Below, piece by piece: positions 26,470 through 34,751 of a stretch of DNA of 64,000 nucleotides (its first letter is position 1; every line of letters starts with the position of its first letter). Source of the DNA: Geodermatophilus dictyosporus. GTDB lineage: Bacteria; Actinomycetota; Actinomycetes; Mycobacteriales; Geodermatophilaceae. The stretch covers positions 124,001 through 188,000 of the forward strand of contig NZ_FOWQ01000009.1 in the NCBI RefSeq assembly GCF_900115505.1, in the 5' to 3' direction. The position numbers and the translations under genes are program-made. The notes below the pieces were generated by a model. It did not search any database. It had not been told where the DNA came from and saw nothing but the letters and a program-made list of their open reading frames with translations.

Positions 26470-26654
26470 CCAACAGGTGGAGCCCGCAGGTCAGCAGGGT
26501 GTAGGGATGGGCGGCCGTACTCGCAAGCGCGCGGAAGCCGGATGCCAACGCGGGGTCGGCTGACCCTGCCGCGAGACGGCAGTGTTCTGGTCAGTGGGGG
26601 AGCCGAGACTGCGAGGGCCGGAGGTCCGGCACGAGGAGACGGAGGCGGTCAGCG

Positions 26655-27764
26655 GTGGCGTCGATCGCAAGGAGGCCGGACGGCACGTACCGCCCCCGAT
26701 ACCGGGACGAGAACGGTAAGGAGCACGCTCGGCACTTCAAGCGGAAGGTGGACGCTCAGCGGTGGCTCGATGAGCAAACCGCGGCGTTGGTGCGCGGTGA
26801 CTGGGTTGACCCGCAGAGGGGTCGAAGCACCTTCGGTGCCTACGTCGAGACGTGGCTACCAGCACAGCCGCTGCGGGACTCATCGCGCCGGGCATATGAC
26901 TCGTACCTGCGGAATCACCTGCTGCCCGCTTTCGGTGACAAGCGACTTTCGGCGGTCACCCGAACCCAGGTGCTCGCCTTCCGGCGTGGGATGGAGGCCA
27001 GGCTGTCGCCGACAACCAGTCGGCAGGTCATGGCCCTGTTAGCCGGCATCTTCGCCGACGCGGTCGAGGACGGGTTCCTTGCCAAGTCCCCGTGTCGCGA
27101 CACCGTGCCGTCGCGGCCGCACCGGAAGAGGGTCGTCCCGTTGACGGTCGAGCAGGTCGACGCACTCGTTCAGGCGGCACCGGACCGGTACCGCGCCCTT
27201 GTCATCCTTGGAGCTGGCTGCGGGTTACGGCTTGGAGAAGCGCTGGGGCTCAAGGTCAGCCGCGTGCGGTTTCTCGAGCGGGAGCTAGACGTTGTCGAGC
27301 AGCTCACCCTTGTCCCGGGTGCACCGCCGAGGCTGGCACCACCGAAGACCCGGGGGAGTGTCCGCACCGTTCCGCTCGCCGGCGTCGTCGCGGAGGCCCT
27401 GGCCGAGCACCTAGCGGCGTTCCCGGCCGGGCCGGATGACCTCGTCTTCCGATCGCGCACCGGCGGCCCCATCTGGTCCAACACCTTCAACAACTCCGTG
27501 TGGCAGCCGCTGCGCAAACGCGCCGGCCTGCCCAACGCCCGGTTCCACGACCTGCGGCACTTCACCGCCTCGGCGCTGATCCGCTACGGGGAGTCGGTCA
27601 AGACGGTGGCTCACGTCCTCGGGCACGCCGATGAAACGGAGACGCTGCGGACCTACTCGCACCTGTGGCCGGACGCGGACGCCCGTACGCGCGCTGCCAT
27701 CGACTCGGCTTTCGCCCGTCCTGCGGACTCCGTGCGGACTCAAGGGGTTCCCCATCCCGGCTGA
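26655..27764 (+). CDS. int: Tyrosine integrase
   Basis: 369 aa, GTG start. The N-terminal arm-binding domain has ARRPDGTYRPRYRDENGKEH. A core-binding (SAM-like) domain covers about 60-150, and the catalytic domain holds Arg192 (GCGLRLGEA), His298 and Arg301 (HDLRH), His324 (VLGHAD) and nucleophile Tyr334. All catalytic residues are present, so it should be active. It ends 24 bp before the right core repeat, the normal placement next to attR. Its stop is in the same frame as the downstream cpaF half. Confidence 0.95.
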   Translation: MASIARRPDGTYRPRYRDENGKEHARHFKRKVDAQRWLDEQTAALVRGDWVDPQRGRSTFGAYVETWLPAQPLRDSSRRAYDSYLRNHLLPAFGDKRLSAVTRTQVLAFRRGMEARLSPTTSRQVMALLAGIFADAVEDGFLAKSPCRDTVPSRPHRKRVVPLTVEQVDALVQAAPDRYRALVILGAGCGLRLGEALGLKVSRVRFLERELDVVEQLTLVPGAPPRLAPPKTRGSVRTVPLAGVVAEALAEHLAAFPAGPDDLVFRSRTGGPIWSNTFNNSVWQPLRKRAGLPNARFHDLRHFTASALIRYGESVKTVAHVLGHADETETLRTYSHLWPDADARTRAAIDSAFARPADSVRTQGVPHPG

Positions 27765-27772
27765 CCTGCGGA
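27721..27772 (+). repeat. Phased TGCGGA repeats at right end (candidate integrase arm sites)
   Basis: TGCGGA at 27722-27727 and 27733-27738 (11 bp apart) within the 19-bp block shared with 7609-7627, plus a third copy at 27767-27772. The first two overlap the 3' end of int. GCTGACCTGC (27760-27769) also recurs at 7507-7516. Confidence 0.6.
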
Positions 27773-27788
27773 AACGACCGCCAGGCGC

Positions 27789-27800
27789 GTCATCCCCGAC
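27789..27800 (+). other. Right attachment core (attR)
   Basis: GTCATCCCCGAC identical to the left core. Reading on in frame gives VIPD-VTRRHMAVNIRKF, which is the direct continuation of the split cpaF protein. Confidence 0.8.
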
Positions 27801-28583
27801 GTCACTCGGCGGCACATGGCGGTCAACATCCGCAAGTTCGTGCTGCAGGCGCACTCCCTCGACGAGCTGGTCGACGGCGGCACCCTGACGGCGCAGGCGG
27901 CGCGGTTCCTGGAGGCCGCCGTCGCCGCCGGCCTGAACGTGCTGGTCTCCGGCGGCACGCAGGCCGGCAAGACCACGCTGCTCAACTGCCTGTGCGCGGC
28001 GATCCCGGCGCGGGAGCGGGTGATCACCTGCGAGGAGGTGTTCGAGCTCCGCGTGCCGCTGCCCGACGTGGTGGCGATGCAGACCCGCCAGCCCAACCTC
28101 GAGGGCGCCGGAGAGATCCCGCTGCGCCGGCTGGTCAAGGAGGCGCTGCGGATGCGCCCGTCGCGCATCGTCGTCGGCGAGGTGCGCCAGGAGGAGTGCC
28201 TCGACCTGCTCATCGCGCTCAACTCGGGCCTCCCCGGCATGTGCACCCTGCACGCCAACAGCGCCCGCGAGGCGGTGGTGAAGACGTGCACGCTGCCGCT
28301 GCTGGCCGGCGACAACATCGGCCACGCCTTCGTCGTCCCGACGGTGGCCGCCAGCGTCGACCTGGTCGTGCACGTGGCCACCGAGCCCTCCGGCCAGCGG
28401 CGGGTGCGCGAGATCGTCGCCGTCCCGGGCCGGGCCGAGGACGGCGTGGTGGAGCTGGCCGACGTCTTCACCACGCGCGAGGGCCGGCTGGTGCGCGCCG
28501 AGGGCTTCCCGCCGCACCCCGAGCGCTTCGCCGCCGCCGGCTTCGACCTGGCCGCCCTGCTGCAGGCGTCGACGTGGAGCTGA
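27801..28583 (+). pseudogene. cpaF: CpaF/TadA pilus-assembly ATPase, C-terminal half
   Basis: The ATPase core of the split gene. AVNIRKF and SLDELV are followed by Walker A SGGTQAGKTTLLN, the Asp-box-like region ERVITCEEVFEL, Walker B-like PSRIVVGEVRQEE, and the His-box TLHANSARE. An ATG at 27816 could restart translation of 255 residues, lacking the N-terminal domain needed for hexamer function. Joined to codons 7000-7488 it would make 423 aa, the usual CpaF size. The tadB-like gene follows with a short overlap. Confidence 0.9.
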
Positions 28584-29437
28584 CCGGAGCGCTGCTCGGG
28601 CTGCTGCTCGGCGTCGGGCTGCTGCTGGTGTGGCGCAGCGGTCCCCGGGCGCCGCGGCGGCGGACCGGCCCGCGCCTGCCCGGACGCCGGACGCGGCTGC
28701 TCGCCGCGGCCGGGCTGACCGGGATCAACGCGGCCCAGCTGGTGGCGCTGCAGGTCGGCCTGGGTCTGCTCGCGCTGGTCGTCGTCCTGCTGACGACGGG
28801 GACGGTGACGGTGAGCCTGGCGTTCGGCGTCTTCGGCTTCGCCGTGCCGCACGTGCAGGTGCGCCGGCTGGCCGCGCGGCGCCGCGCCGACCTGCGCGAG
28901 GTGTGGCCGGAGGTGGTCGACAACCTGGCCTCGGCGGTGCGGGCGGGACTGTCGCTGCCGGAGGCGCTGGCGGCGCTGGGCACCCGCGGGCCCGAGGTGC
29001 TGCGCCCGCCGTTCGCCCGGTTCGCCGCCGACCACCGCTCCAGCGGCCGGTTCGGCGAGAGTCTCGACCGGCTCAAGGGCGACCTCGGCGACCCGGTCGG
29101 CGACCGGATCGTGGAGACGCTGCGGGTGGCCCGCGAGGTCGGCGGCAGCGACCTGGGCCGCGTCCTGCGGACGCTGGCCACCTTCCTGCGCGAGGACGCC
29201 CGCGCCCGCGCGGAGCTCGAGACCCGGCAGGGCTGGGTGGTGCAGGCCGCGCGGCTGGCGGTCGGCGCGCCGTGGGTGGTGCTGCTCCTGCTGGCCACCC
29301 AGTCGACGACCCTGGCCGCCTACGACTCGCCGATGGGCACCGGGCTGCTGATCGTCGGCGGGGTGGTCTGCCTGGTGGCCTACCGGCTGATGCTGCGGAT
29401 CGGGCGGCTGCCGCAGGACGTGCGGGTGCTCCAGTGA
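28574..29437 (+). CDS. tadB: TadB-like pilus inner-membrane platform protein
   Basis: 287 aa, GTG overlapping the cpaF end by 10 bp. Hydrophobic segments lie near residues 5-22, 60-95 (two), and at the C-terminus (WVVLLLLATQ, GLLIVGGVVCLVAYRLM). The T2SF/GspF-type cytoplasmic domain (about 110-225) contains LPEALAALGTRGPEVLRPPF, VGDRIVETLRVAREVGGSDLG and LRTLATFLREDARAR. TadB forms with TadC the membrane platform driven by CpaF. The operon order cpaF-tadB-tadC is standard. Confidence 0.88.
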   Translation: MELTGALLGLLLGVGLLLVWRSGPRAPRRRTGPRLPGRRTRLLAAAGLTGINAAQLVALQVGLGLLALVVVLLTTGTVTVSLAFGVFGFAVPHVQVRRLAARRRADLREVWPEVVDNLASAVRAGLSLPEALAALGTRGPEVLRPPFARFAADHRSSGRFGESLDRLKGDLGDPVGDRIVETLRVAREVGGSDLGRVLRTLATFLREDARARAELETRQGWVVQAARLAVGAPWVVLLLLATQSTTLAAYDSPMGTGLLIVGGVVCLVAYRLMLRIGRLPQDVRVLQ

Positions 29438-30375
29438 GTGCGTCCCTGCTGGGCATGGTCCTCGGAGCCGTGGCGGCCGCCGGGTTGCTGCTGGTGGTCA
29501 CCTTCGCGCCGCCGTTCCGCTCGGTGCGGCTGGTCGACCGGCTCGCGCCCTACGTGCACGACACCCCGCCGCCGTCCCGCCTGCTCGGGACGGGAACCGA
29601 GCCGGGCCTGCTCACCGCCGTCCGGCGGGTGTTCGGGCCGGTGGTGGCCGACGGCGCGCGGCTGGTGGACCGGGTGCTCGGCGGGCGGGTCGCCGTCCGC
29701 CGGCGACTCGACGCCCTGGGCGGCGACCAGACGGTCGAGGACGTGCGGGTCGAGCAGGTGGTGTGGGGCGGGCTCGGGCTCCTCGGCGCCGCGCTGCTGG
29801 CCGGCGTCGGGTCGCTGGTGGCCGGCAGCGTCAACGTGCTGTCGGTGGCGCTGCTGTGCACCGCCGGGCTGCTCGGCGGGGTGCTCGGCCGCGACTGGTG
29901 GCTGACCCAGCAGGTGCGGCGGCGCGAGGAGCTGCTGCTGGCGGAGTTCCCGGTGGTCGCCGAGCTGCTGGCGCTGGCCGTGACGGCGGGGGAGAGCCCG
30001 ACCGCGGCGATCGCGCGGGTCACCCGGCTCTCCGGCGGCGAGCTGGCCGGAGAGCTCGGCGCGGCGCTGGGCCGGGCGCGGGCCGGGGTGCCGCTGGTCG
30101 AGGCGCTGCAGCAGGTCGCCGACCGGACGTCGGTCGACGCCCTCGCCCGCTTCGTCGACGGCCTGCTGGTGGCCATCGAGCGCGGCACGCCGCTGGCCGA
30201 GGTGCTGCGTGCGCAGGCCGCCGACGTGCGGGAGGCCGGCAAGCGGCGGCTGCTCGAGGCGGGTGGCCGCAAGGAGATCCAGATGATGGTGCCGGTCGTC
30301 TTCATGGTGCTGCCGGTCACCGTCCTGTTCGCCCTGTTCCCGGGGCTGATCAGCATCGTCTCGCTGGCGCGGTGA
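29434..30375 (+). CDS. tadC: TadC-like pilus inner-membrane platform protein
   Basis: 313 aa, GTG in a 4-bp overlap with tadB. One N-terminal membrane segment, two near residues 110-150, and one at the end (VFMVLPVTVLFALFPGLISI) enclose the T2SF domain with AVTAGESPTAAIARVTRLSG, TSVDALARFVDGLLVAIERG and KRRLLEAGGRKEIQMMVP. It is the partner of TadB in the Flp-type pilus assembly complex. Confidence 0.88.
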   Translation: MSASLLGMVLGAVAAAGLLLVVTFAPPFRSVRLVDRLAPYVHDTPPPSRLLGTGTEPGLLTAVRRVFGPVVADGARLVDRVLGGRVAVRRRLDALGGDQTVEDVRVEQVVWGGLGLLGAALLAGVGSLVAGSVNVLSVALLCTAGLLGGVLGRDWWLTQQVRRREELLLAEFPVVAELLALAVTAGESPTAAIARVTRLSGGELAGELGAALGRARAGVPLVEALQQVADRTSVDALARFVDGLLVAIERGTPLAEVLRAQAADVREAGKRRLLEAGGRKEIQMMVPVVFMVLPVTVLFALFPGLISIVSLAR

Positions 30376-30405
30376 GCGCCGGTGACCAACGGAGGAGGAC
30401 GACGG

Positions 30406-30612
30406 ATGCGGGCGTGGACCTGGTTGACGGCGGTCGTCGCGGTGCTCGCCGCCCGGCTGCGGAGCGGCGATCCCGAGCGGGGCGACGTCCCGGGCTGGGT
30501 GATGATCACGGTGATGACGGCGGCGCTGGTGCTGGCCATCCTCATCCCGTTCCGCGAGGCGATCGTCGCGGCGGTGACCAACGCGCTGGCGTCGGTCACC
30601 AATGGCGGTTGA
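30406..30612 (+). CDS. Small Flp-pilin-like or pilus-associated membrane peptide
   Basis: 68 aa from ATG 30406, preceded by GGAGGAGG; an upstream GTG at 30382 is less likely. After a short basic leader comes GDVPGWVMITVMTAALVLAI, then PFREAIVAAVTNALASV, i.e. a single hydrophobic helix like that of Flp/TadE-type pilins. It is the best candidate for the major pilin of this locus. A prepilin-peptidase site of the usual G-x4-EY type is not evident. Confidence 0.65.
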   Translation: MRAWTWLTAVVAVLAARLRSGDPERGDVPGWVMITVMTAALVLAILIPFREAIVAAVTNALASVTNGG

Positions 30613-31018
30613 GCGGTCCGGCCGCCTCGACGACCGGGGGGAGCGGGGGAGCGCGGTCGTCGACTTCGTGCTGGTGTCGGTGCTGGTCGTGGTGCTGCTG
30701 CTGGCGGTGCTGCAGGTGGCCGTCTACGTGCACGTGCGCAACGTGGTGGTGGCCGGCGCGCAGGAGGGTGCCCGGTTCGCGGCGAACGCCGACGTGCCGG
30801 TGACCGAGGCGACCGGCCGGGCGCTGGCCGTGGTGGCGCGGGCGACGTCGGAGCGGACCGCCGAGGGGCTGGTGTGCACCGCGGCCGAGGAGGTCGACGC
30901 CACCGGGCTGACGCTGGTGACGGTGCGCTGCGCGGGTGCGGTGCCCACGCTGCTGGCCGGGTTGGGTGACGTGCTGCCGCTGGAGGTCACCGGCCGGGCG
31001 GTGGAGGAGGCGCCGTGA
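30602..31018 (+). CDS. TadE-like minor pilin
   Basis: 138 aa, overlapping the upstream pilin-like gene by 11 bp. RGERGSAVVDFVLVSVLVVV is the TadE-type processed N-terminus with Glu/Asp at +5, followed by VLQVAVYVHVRNVVVAGAQE. The C-terminal domain is periplasmic/extracellular with two Cys. TadE-like pseudopilins are needed for Flp pilus assembly. Confidence 0.85.
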   Translation: MAVERSGRLDDRGERGSAVVDFVLVSVLVVVLLLAVLQVAVYVHVRNVVVAGAQEGARFAANADVPVTEATGRALAVVARATSERTAEGLVCTAAEEVDATGLTLVTVRCAGAVPTLLAGLGDVLPLEVTGRAVEEAP

Positions 31019-31476
31019 GGTGGCTGCGGACGCGCCTCGGCGGTGGGGAGCGCGGTTCGGCCCTGGTGGAGTTCGTGTTCGTGGCGCTGGTGGTGTTCGT
31101 GCCGCTGGTCTACGTGGTGGCCGGGTTCTCGGCGGTGCAGCGCGGCGTGTTCGCCTCCACCGCGGCGGCGCGGGAGGCGGGGCGGGCGCTGGCCACCGCG
31201 CCGGACGTGGCCACCGGGCTGGCGCGGGCGCAGCGGGCGGCGCAGCTGGCGGTGGAGGACCAGTCGGTGGAGGCCACCGACGTCGAGCTGGCCTACGCCC
31301 CGGCCGGTGCCGGCTGCGAGGCGGCGGGCGCCTACGTGCCGCGGCTGGTGGCGGGGGAGGAGTTCTCGGTGTGCGCGACGGTGACGGTGCGGATCCCGCT
31401 GCTGCCGGAGTTCGTCGACGCCAACACCGCCACCGGCCAGTTCGTCGTCGAGACCGACCGCTACGTCGACGGCTGA
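31015..31476 (+). CDS. TadE-like minor pilin, second copy
   Basis: 153 aa, GTG in a 4-bp overlap. The N-terminal GERGSALVEFVFVALVVFVP contains the canonical G-S-A-L-V-E-F prepilin signature, followed by ASTAAAREAGRALATA. Two Cys lie in the C-terminal part. It is the last gene of the tad locus here; its final 16 bp overlap the convergent PIN-toxin gene. Confidence 0.87.
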   Translation: MRWLRTRLGGGERGSALVEFVFVALVVFVPLVYVVAGFSAVQRGVFASTAAAREAGRALATAPDVATGLARAQRAAQLAVEDQSVEATDVELAYAPAGAGCEAAGAYVPRLVAGEEFSVCATVTVRIPLLPEFVDANTATGQFVVETDRYVDG

Positions 31477-31910
31477 GCCGGGCCGCGGGCTCGCTGTTCC
31501 GCCGAGGCGAGGACCTCCTCGGGGCTGAGGACCTCGCAGCGCGGACCGTCGGCGCGGCGCAGCCGGTCGTCCGCGGTGACCAGCGGTGCACCCAGGGACT
31601 CGGCCAGTGCGACGTACCAGGCGTCGTAGACGGTCACGTTGTCGCGCAGGTCCCACACCCGCGCGAGGAAGGGCTCGAACGGATAGCGCCGCGCACGCAG
31701 CCGTGACGCGCGGACTGCCGCCACGCGGGCGTCGCCGGTGGTCAGCACGCCGCGGAGGACCATCCCGCGCAGCGCCGAGGTGATCTCCGCTCCGACGACC
31801 GACGGCACGTGGAGCCACGCCTCCCCGGCGACCAGGCGCCGGGCTCGATCGCCGGCAGGTCCGGACACGGCCATGGCGTCGATGACGACGGACGCGTCGA
31901 GGACCCTCAT
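31461..31910 (-). CDS. VapC-type PIN-domain ribonuclease toxin
   Basis: 149 aa. PIN signature acidic residues occur in MRVLDASVVIDA (first Asp), VVGAEITSALR (Glu), TVYDAWYVALAE (Asp) and LVTADDRL (Asp). Such proteins cleave RNA, often tRNA or rRNA. The ATG overlaps the stop of the upstream antitoxin by 4 bp (ATGA). It converges with and overlaps the tad locus end. Confidence 0.9.
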   Translation of the reverse strand: MRVLDASVVIDAMAVSGPAGDRARRLVAGEAWLHVPSVVGAEITSALRGMVLRGVLTTGDARVAAVRASRLRARRYPFEPFLARVWDLRDNVTVYDAWYVALAESLGAPLVTADDRLRRADGPRCEVLSPEEVLASAEQRARGPAQPST

Positions 31911-32149
31911 CGACCGTCGCGGTCGGCACGCACGATGTCCGCCGAGGACGAGGGGCTGAACCCCTCGCCGGCGCTGCGCTCCAGTTGTGCCCGGACCTCG
32001 CCCACCACCTCGGCGGGGGTCTGGGCACGGGCACCTTCGACGAGTTCGGCCAGGAGGAACTCCTGCAGGCTCTTGCCCGCCTCGGCTGCACGCCGACGGT
32101 AGGTCCGGTGGACGTCTTCGGGGACGTCCCGGATCTGGATGGTCGCCAT
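31907..32149 (-). CDS. FitA/VapB-type ribbon-helix-helix antitoxin
   Basis: 80 aa. MATIQIRDVPEDVHRTYRRR, then AAEAGKSLQEFLLAEL, is the ribbon-helix-helix DNA-binding unit of FitA-like antitoxins. The C-terminal tail binds the toxin. It precedes the PIN toxin with a 4-bp overlap and likely autorepresses the pair. Confidence 0.87.
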   Translation of the reverse strand: MATIQIRDVPEDVHRTYRRRAAEAGKSLQEFLLAELVEGARAQTPAEVVGEVRAQLERSAGEGFSPSSSADIVRADRDGR

Positions 32150-32280
32150 GCATGCAGAGTAGCGCCTGAAGCGCCAGAGTGTTCACGAGCAGGACACGCG
32201 GTCACACGGGCCGCGCGGCCCGGTCGCGCGGCGGGCGGCCGGTCATCAGCATGGAGGTCCGAGACGACGAGGAGGCCGGG

Positions 32281-32799
32281 ATGGACGCCGCCCAGCTGCG
32301 TGAACTGCAGGCTCCGCTCAAGCAGCAGTACCGCGACGAGCCGGGATCGGCCTGCGTGACGATGTCCGCCGAGGCGGAGTTCGCCGACCCGGGCATCACC
32401 GCCACGGTGCACACGTGGTCCGGGCCGGTCCGCGCCGGCCTGCACCCCTCCACCGGGGGCGACGGCAGCGACGCCTGCTCCGGCGACATGCTGCTGCAGG
32501 CGCTGCTGGCCTGCGCCGGCGTGACGATGCGCAGCGTGGCGACGGCGATGGGCGTCGACGTCCGCTCGGCCCGGCTGACCGCGCGGGGGGACATGGACGC
32601 CCGCGGCACGCTCGGCGTCTCCCGCGAGACGCCGGTCGGGCTCGGGTCGATCACCGTGGACGCCGAACTGGACACCGACGCCGACGACGCCACGCTGGTC
32701 AAGCTCGGGGAGCTGACCGAGCGGTACTGCGTGGTGGCCCAGACGCTGGCCCGGCCACCGCACCTGGCCGTCCGCCGCGCCGGTGACGGGCACACCTGA
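32281..32799 (+). CDS. OsmC-family protein
   Basis: 172 aa, ATG preceded by GAGGAGGCCGGG. The hydroperoxide-reductase-type motif is present: ACSGDMLLQALLACAGVTMR provides the first conserved Cys and its helix, and the second Cys is in ERYCVVAQTL. The N-terminal extension carries a helical segment (DAAQLRELQAPLKQQYRDEP). Members reduce organic peroxides or bind osmotically relevant ligands in the cytoplasm. Confidence 0.87.
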   Translation: MDAAQLRELQAPLKQQYRDEPGSACVTMSAEAEFADPGITATVHTWSGPVRAGLHPSTGGDGSDACSGDMLLQALLACAGVTMRSVATAMGVDVRSARLTARGDMDARGTLGVSRETPVGLGSITVDAELDTDADDATLVKLGELTERYCVVAQTLARPPHLAVRRAGDGHT

Positions 32800-33155
32800 G
32801 GCGCTCCGGCGGGCGGTGACCGGACACCGCGGACGGCGGCCGTCAGTTGTTCCACGGCGGGTCGTGCTCTGACCGCAGGTGTGGGCAGAGCACGACTGCG
32901 CACGGACCTCACCCCTGGGGCCGGCCGGTCGTGTCCCACAGGGACGAGTCCCTGCTGCTCCTGGAGCGGCGCCCGGGGGACGACCCCGGGCCGGGACTGC
33001 CCCCTCGTGCCCACGCCGGCGGCGTGTCGCCCGCGAGGCGGTACCCGGAGACGGACACGCGGACCGCCGTCCGCCAGCGTTTGCCGCCTCCGCGGGGCAC
33101 TCATAGCCTGCCCGCAGGGTCAGAGGCGCCCCCCGCGACGGCGACAGGAACCGCG
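32800..33155. other. Intergenic region with a perfect hairpin
   Basis: GTCGTGCTCTG (32861-32871) and CAGAGCACGAC (32886-32896) form an 11-bp perfect inverted repeat with a 14-base loop, 62 bp after the OsmC stop. It could end the OsmC transcript or be an operator for the transporter gene. No gene is seen in this stretch. Confidence 0.6.
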
Positions 33156-34511
33156 ATGACGACCTCGCAGGACGACGCCCCTGCGCTCGACCGTCGGGCG
33201 CTGCGCAAGCTCATGGCCGCCGGGCTCATCGGCAGCTCGATCGAGTGGTACGACTTCTTCATCTACGCCACCGCGGCGGCGCTGGTCTTCGGTGAGCTGT
33301 TCTTCCCCAACGCCTCCCCGCTGGTCGGCACGCTGCTGTCCTTCAGCACCTTCTGGGCCGGCTTCGTCGCCCGTCCCATCGGCGGCCTGGTCTTCGGCCA
33401 CTTCGGGGACAAGGTCGGCCGCAAGCCGGCCCTCGTCACCTGCCTGGTCCTGATGGGGTCGGCGACCTTCCTCATCGGCCTGCTGCCGACGGCCGACTCC
33501 ATCGGCGTGCTGGCGCCGATCGCCCTGGTCGCGCTGCGGTTCCTGCAGGGCATCGCGGTCGGTGGACAGTGGGGCGGGGTCATCCTCCTGCTCACCGAGA
33601 ACGCGGGACGCGACCACCAGGGGCGCGCGGGCACCTTCGGGCAGATGGGCGTCCCCATCGGCGTCATCCTGGGCAACGTCGTGTTCCTCGTGGTGAGCGC
33701 CACGGTGAGCCCCGAGGCCTTCGTCTCCTGGGGCTGGCGCATCCCGTTCCTGGCCAGCGCCGTGCTGCTCCCCGTCGTCATGTTCATCCAGCTGCGGGTC
33801 GAGGACACCCCGGTCTTCCGCCAGCTCCAGGAGCACCACACCAAGGACCCCGAGGAGCAGGTGGCGCAGGCGCCGCTCATGGAGGTCGTGCGCAAGCACC
33901 GCAAGCCGGTGCTGCTCGGCGCGGGACTGCTGTTCGGCACCAACGCGATCTTCTACATCAGCATCGCCGGGGTCCTCGACTACGCCACCCGCGACCTCGG
34001 CGTCGACCGCGACCAGCTGCTCTCCGTCACGCTCGTGGCGTCGGCGATCTCCGTGTTCGTCATCTACTACAGCGGGAAGGTGTCGGACCGGGTCGGCCGC
34101 CGGCCACCGATCCTGCTGGGCGCGGCGGTCATCGCCCTGTGGGCGTTCCCGTTCTTCTGGCTCATCGACACCGGGTCGCTGCCGCTGATCTTCCTCGCGC
34201 TCGTCGGCGGGCTGATCGGGTCCTCGCTCACCTACGGGCCCCTGGCCGCCTACCTGGCCGAGCTGTTCGAGCCGCGGATCCGCTACTCGGGGGCCTCGCT
34301 GGCCTACCAGCTGGCCGCCATCCTGGTGAGCGGGGCGACGCCGTTCCTCATGGCCGCGCTGCTGGCGGCCACGGGCTCGTCCGCCTCGGTGTCGGCCTAC
34401 ATCGCCCTGATGGGCGCCATCACGTTCGCCGCGGCGTTCGTCCTGCGCGAGACCCGCACCAAGGAGGAGATCCGCCGCGGAGCGGGCGCCGACGCCGGCC
34501 GGACGCGGTAG
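33156..34511 (+). CDS. MFS transporter of the metabolite:H+ symporter (MHS) type
   Basis: 451 aa with 12 hydrophobic segments. GSSIEWYDFFIYATAAALVF is the MHS-family first helix, and GHFGDKVGRKPALV and SDRVGRRPP are the conserved loop 2-3 and 8-9 motifs. RFLQGIAVGGQWGGVILLLTE marks helix 4-5 of this family. It would take up a carboxylate-like substrate with protons; the substrate is not evident from neighbours. Confidence 0.9.
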   Translation: MTTSQDDAPALDRRALRKLMAAGLIGSSIEWYDFFIYATAAALVFGELFFPNASPLVGTLLSFSTFWAGFVARPIGGLVFGHFGDKVGRKPALVTCLVLMGSATFLIGLLPTADSIGVLAPIALVALRFLQGIAVGGQWGGVILLLTENAGRDHQGRAGTFGQMGVPIGVILGNVVFLVVSATVSPEAFVSWGWRIPFLASAVLLPVVMFIQLRVEDTPVFRQLQEHHTKDPEEQVAQAPLMEVVRKHRKPVLLGAGLLFGTNAIFYISIAGVLDYATRDLGVDRDQLLSVTLVASAISVFVIYYSGKVSDRVGRRPPILLGAAVIALWAFPFFWLIDTGSLPLIFLALVGGLIGSSLTYGPLAAYLAELFEPRIRYSGASLAYQLAAILVSGATPFLMAALLAATGSSASVSAYIALMGAITFAAAFVLRETRTKEEIRRGAGADAGRTR

Positions 34512-34751
34512 CCGACCGGGGCCCGCCGAGGGCAACAGGCCCGTGTCGCGGCCCGCGGCGCCATGATGTGGCTCCAGCCGGCCGCCCGGGCCCGGCCGCT
34601 GCGGTCCGTGGGGTGCCATGAGGGTGTGCTGGTCGGCCGACGGAGACCGTCCCGTGGGCACGGCGCCACGGCGGCGTCGTGACGGTGCGGGTCCTGGCTG
34701 CGGGAGGCGCGGCGCCGACCCGTCACCGCGTCGGCGACGGGCGACCGGAGC

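Larger units (their letters stand above)
7489..27800 (+). mobile_element. 20.3-kb integrative (mobilizable) element inserted in cpaF
   Basis: Bounded by 12-bp direct repeats, it has int and xis at the right end, a relaxase gene, a toxin-antitoxin pair, decayed integrase and transposase remnants, and several cargo genes. Its interior has more A/T-containing codons than the flanks, most clearly in 17.4-26.2 kb. Joining 7488 to 27801 restores one continuous cpaF frame, which defines the ends. No type IV secretion genes, VirD4-type coupling protein or FtsK/TraB-type translocase are seen, so it is more likely mobilizable than self-transmissible. Confidence 0.88.
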
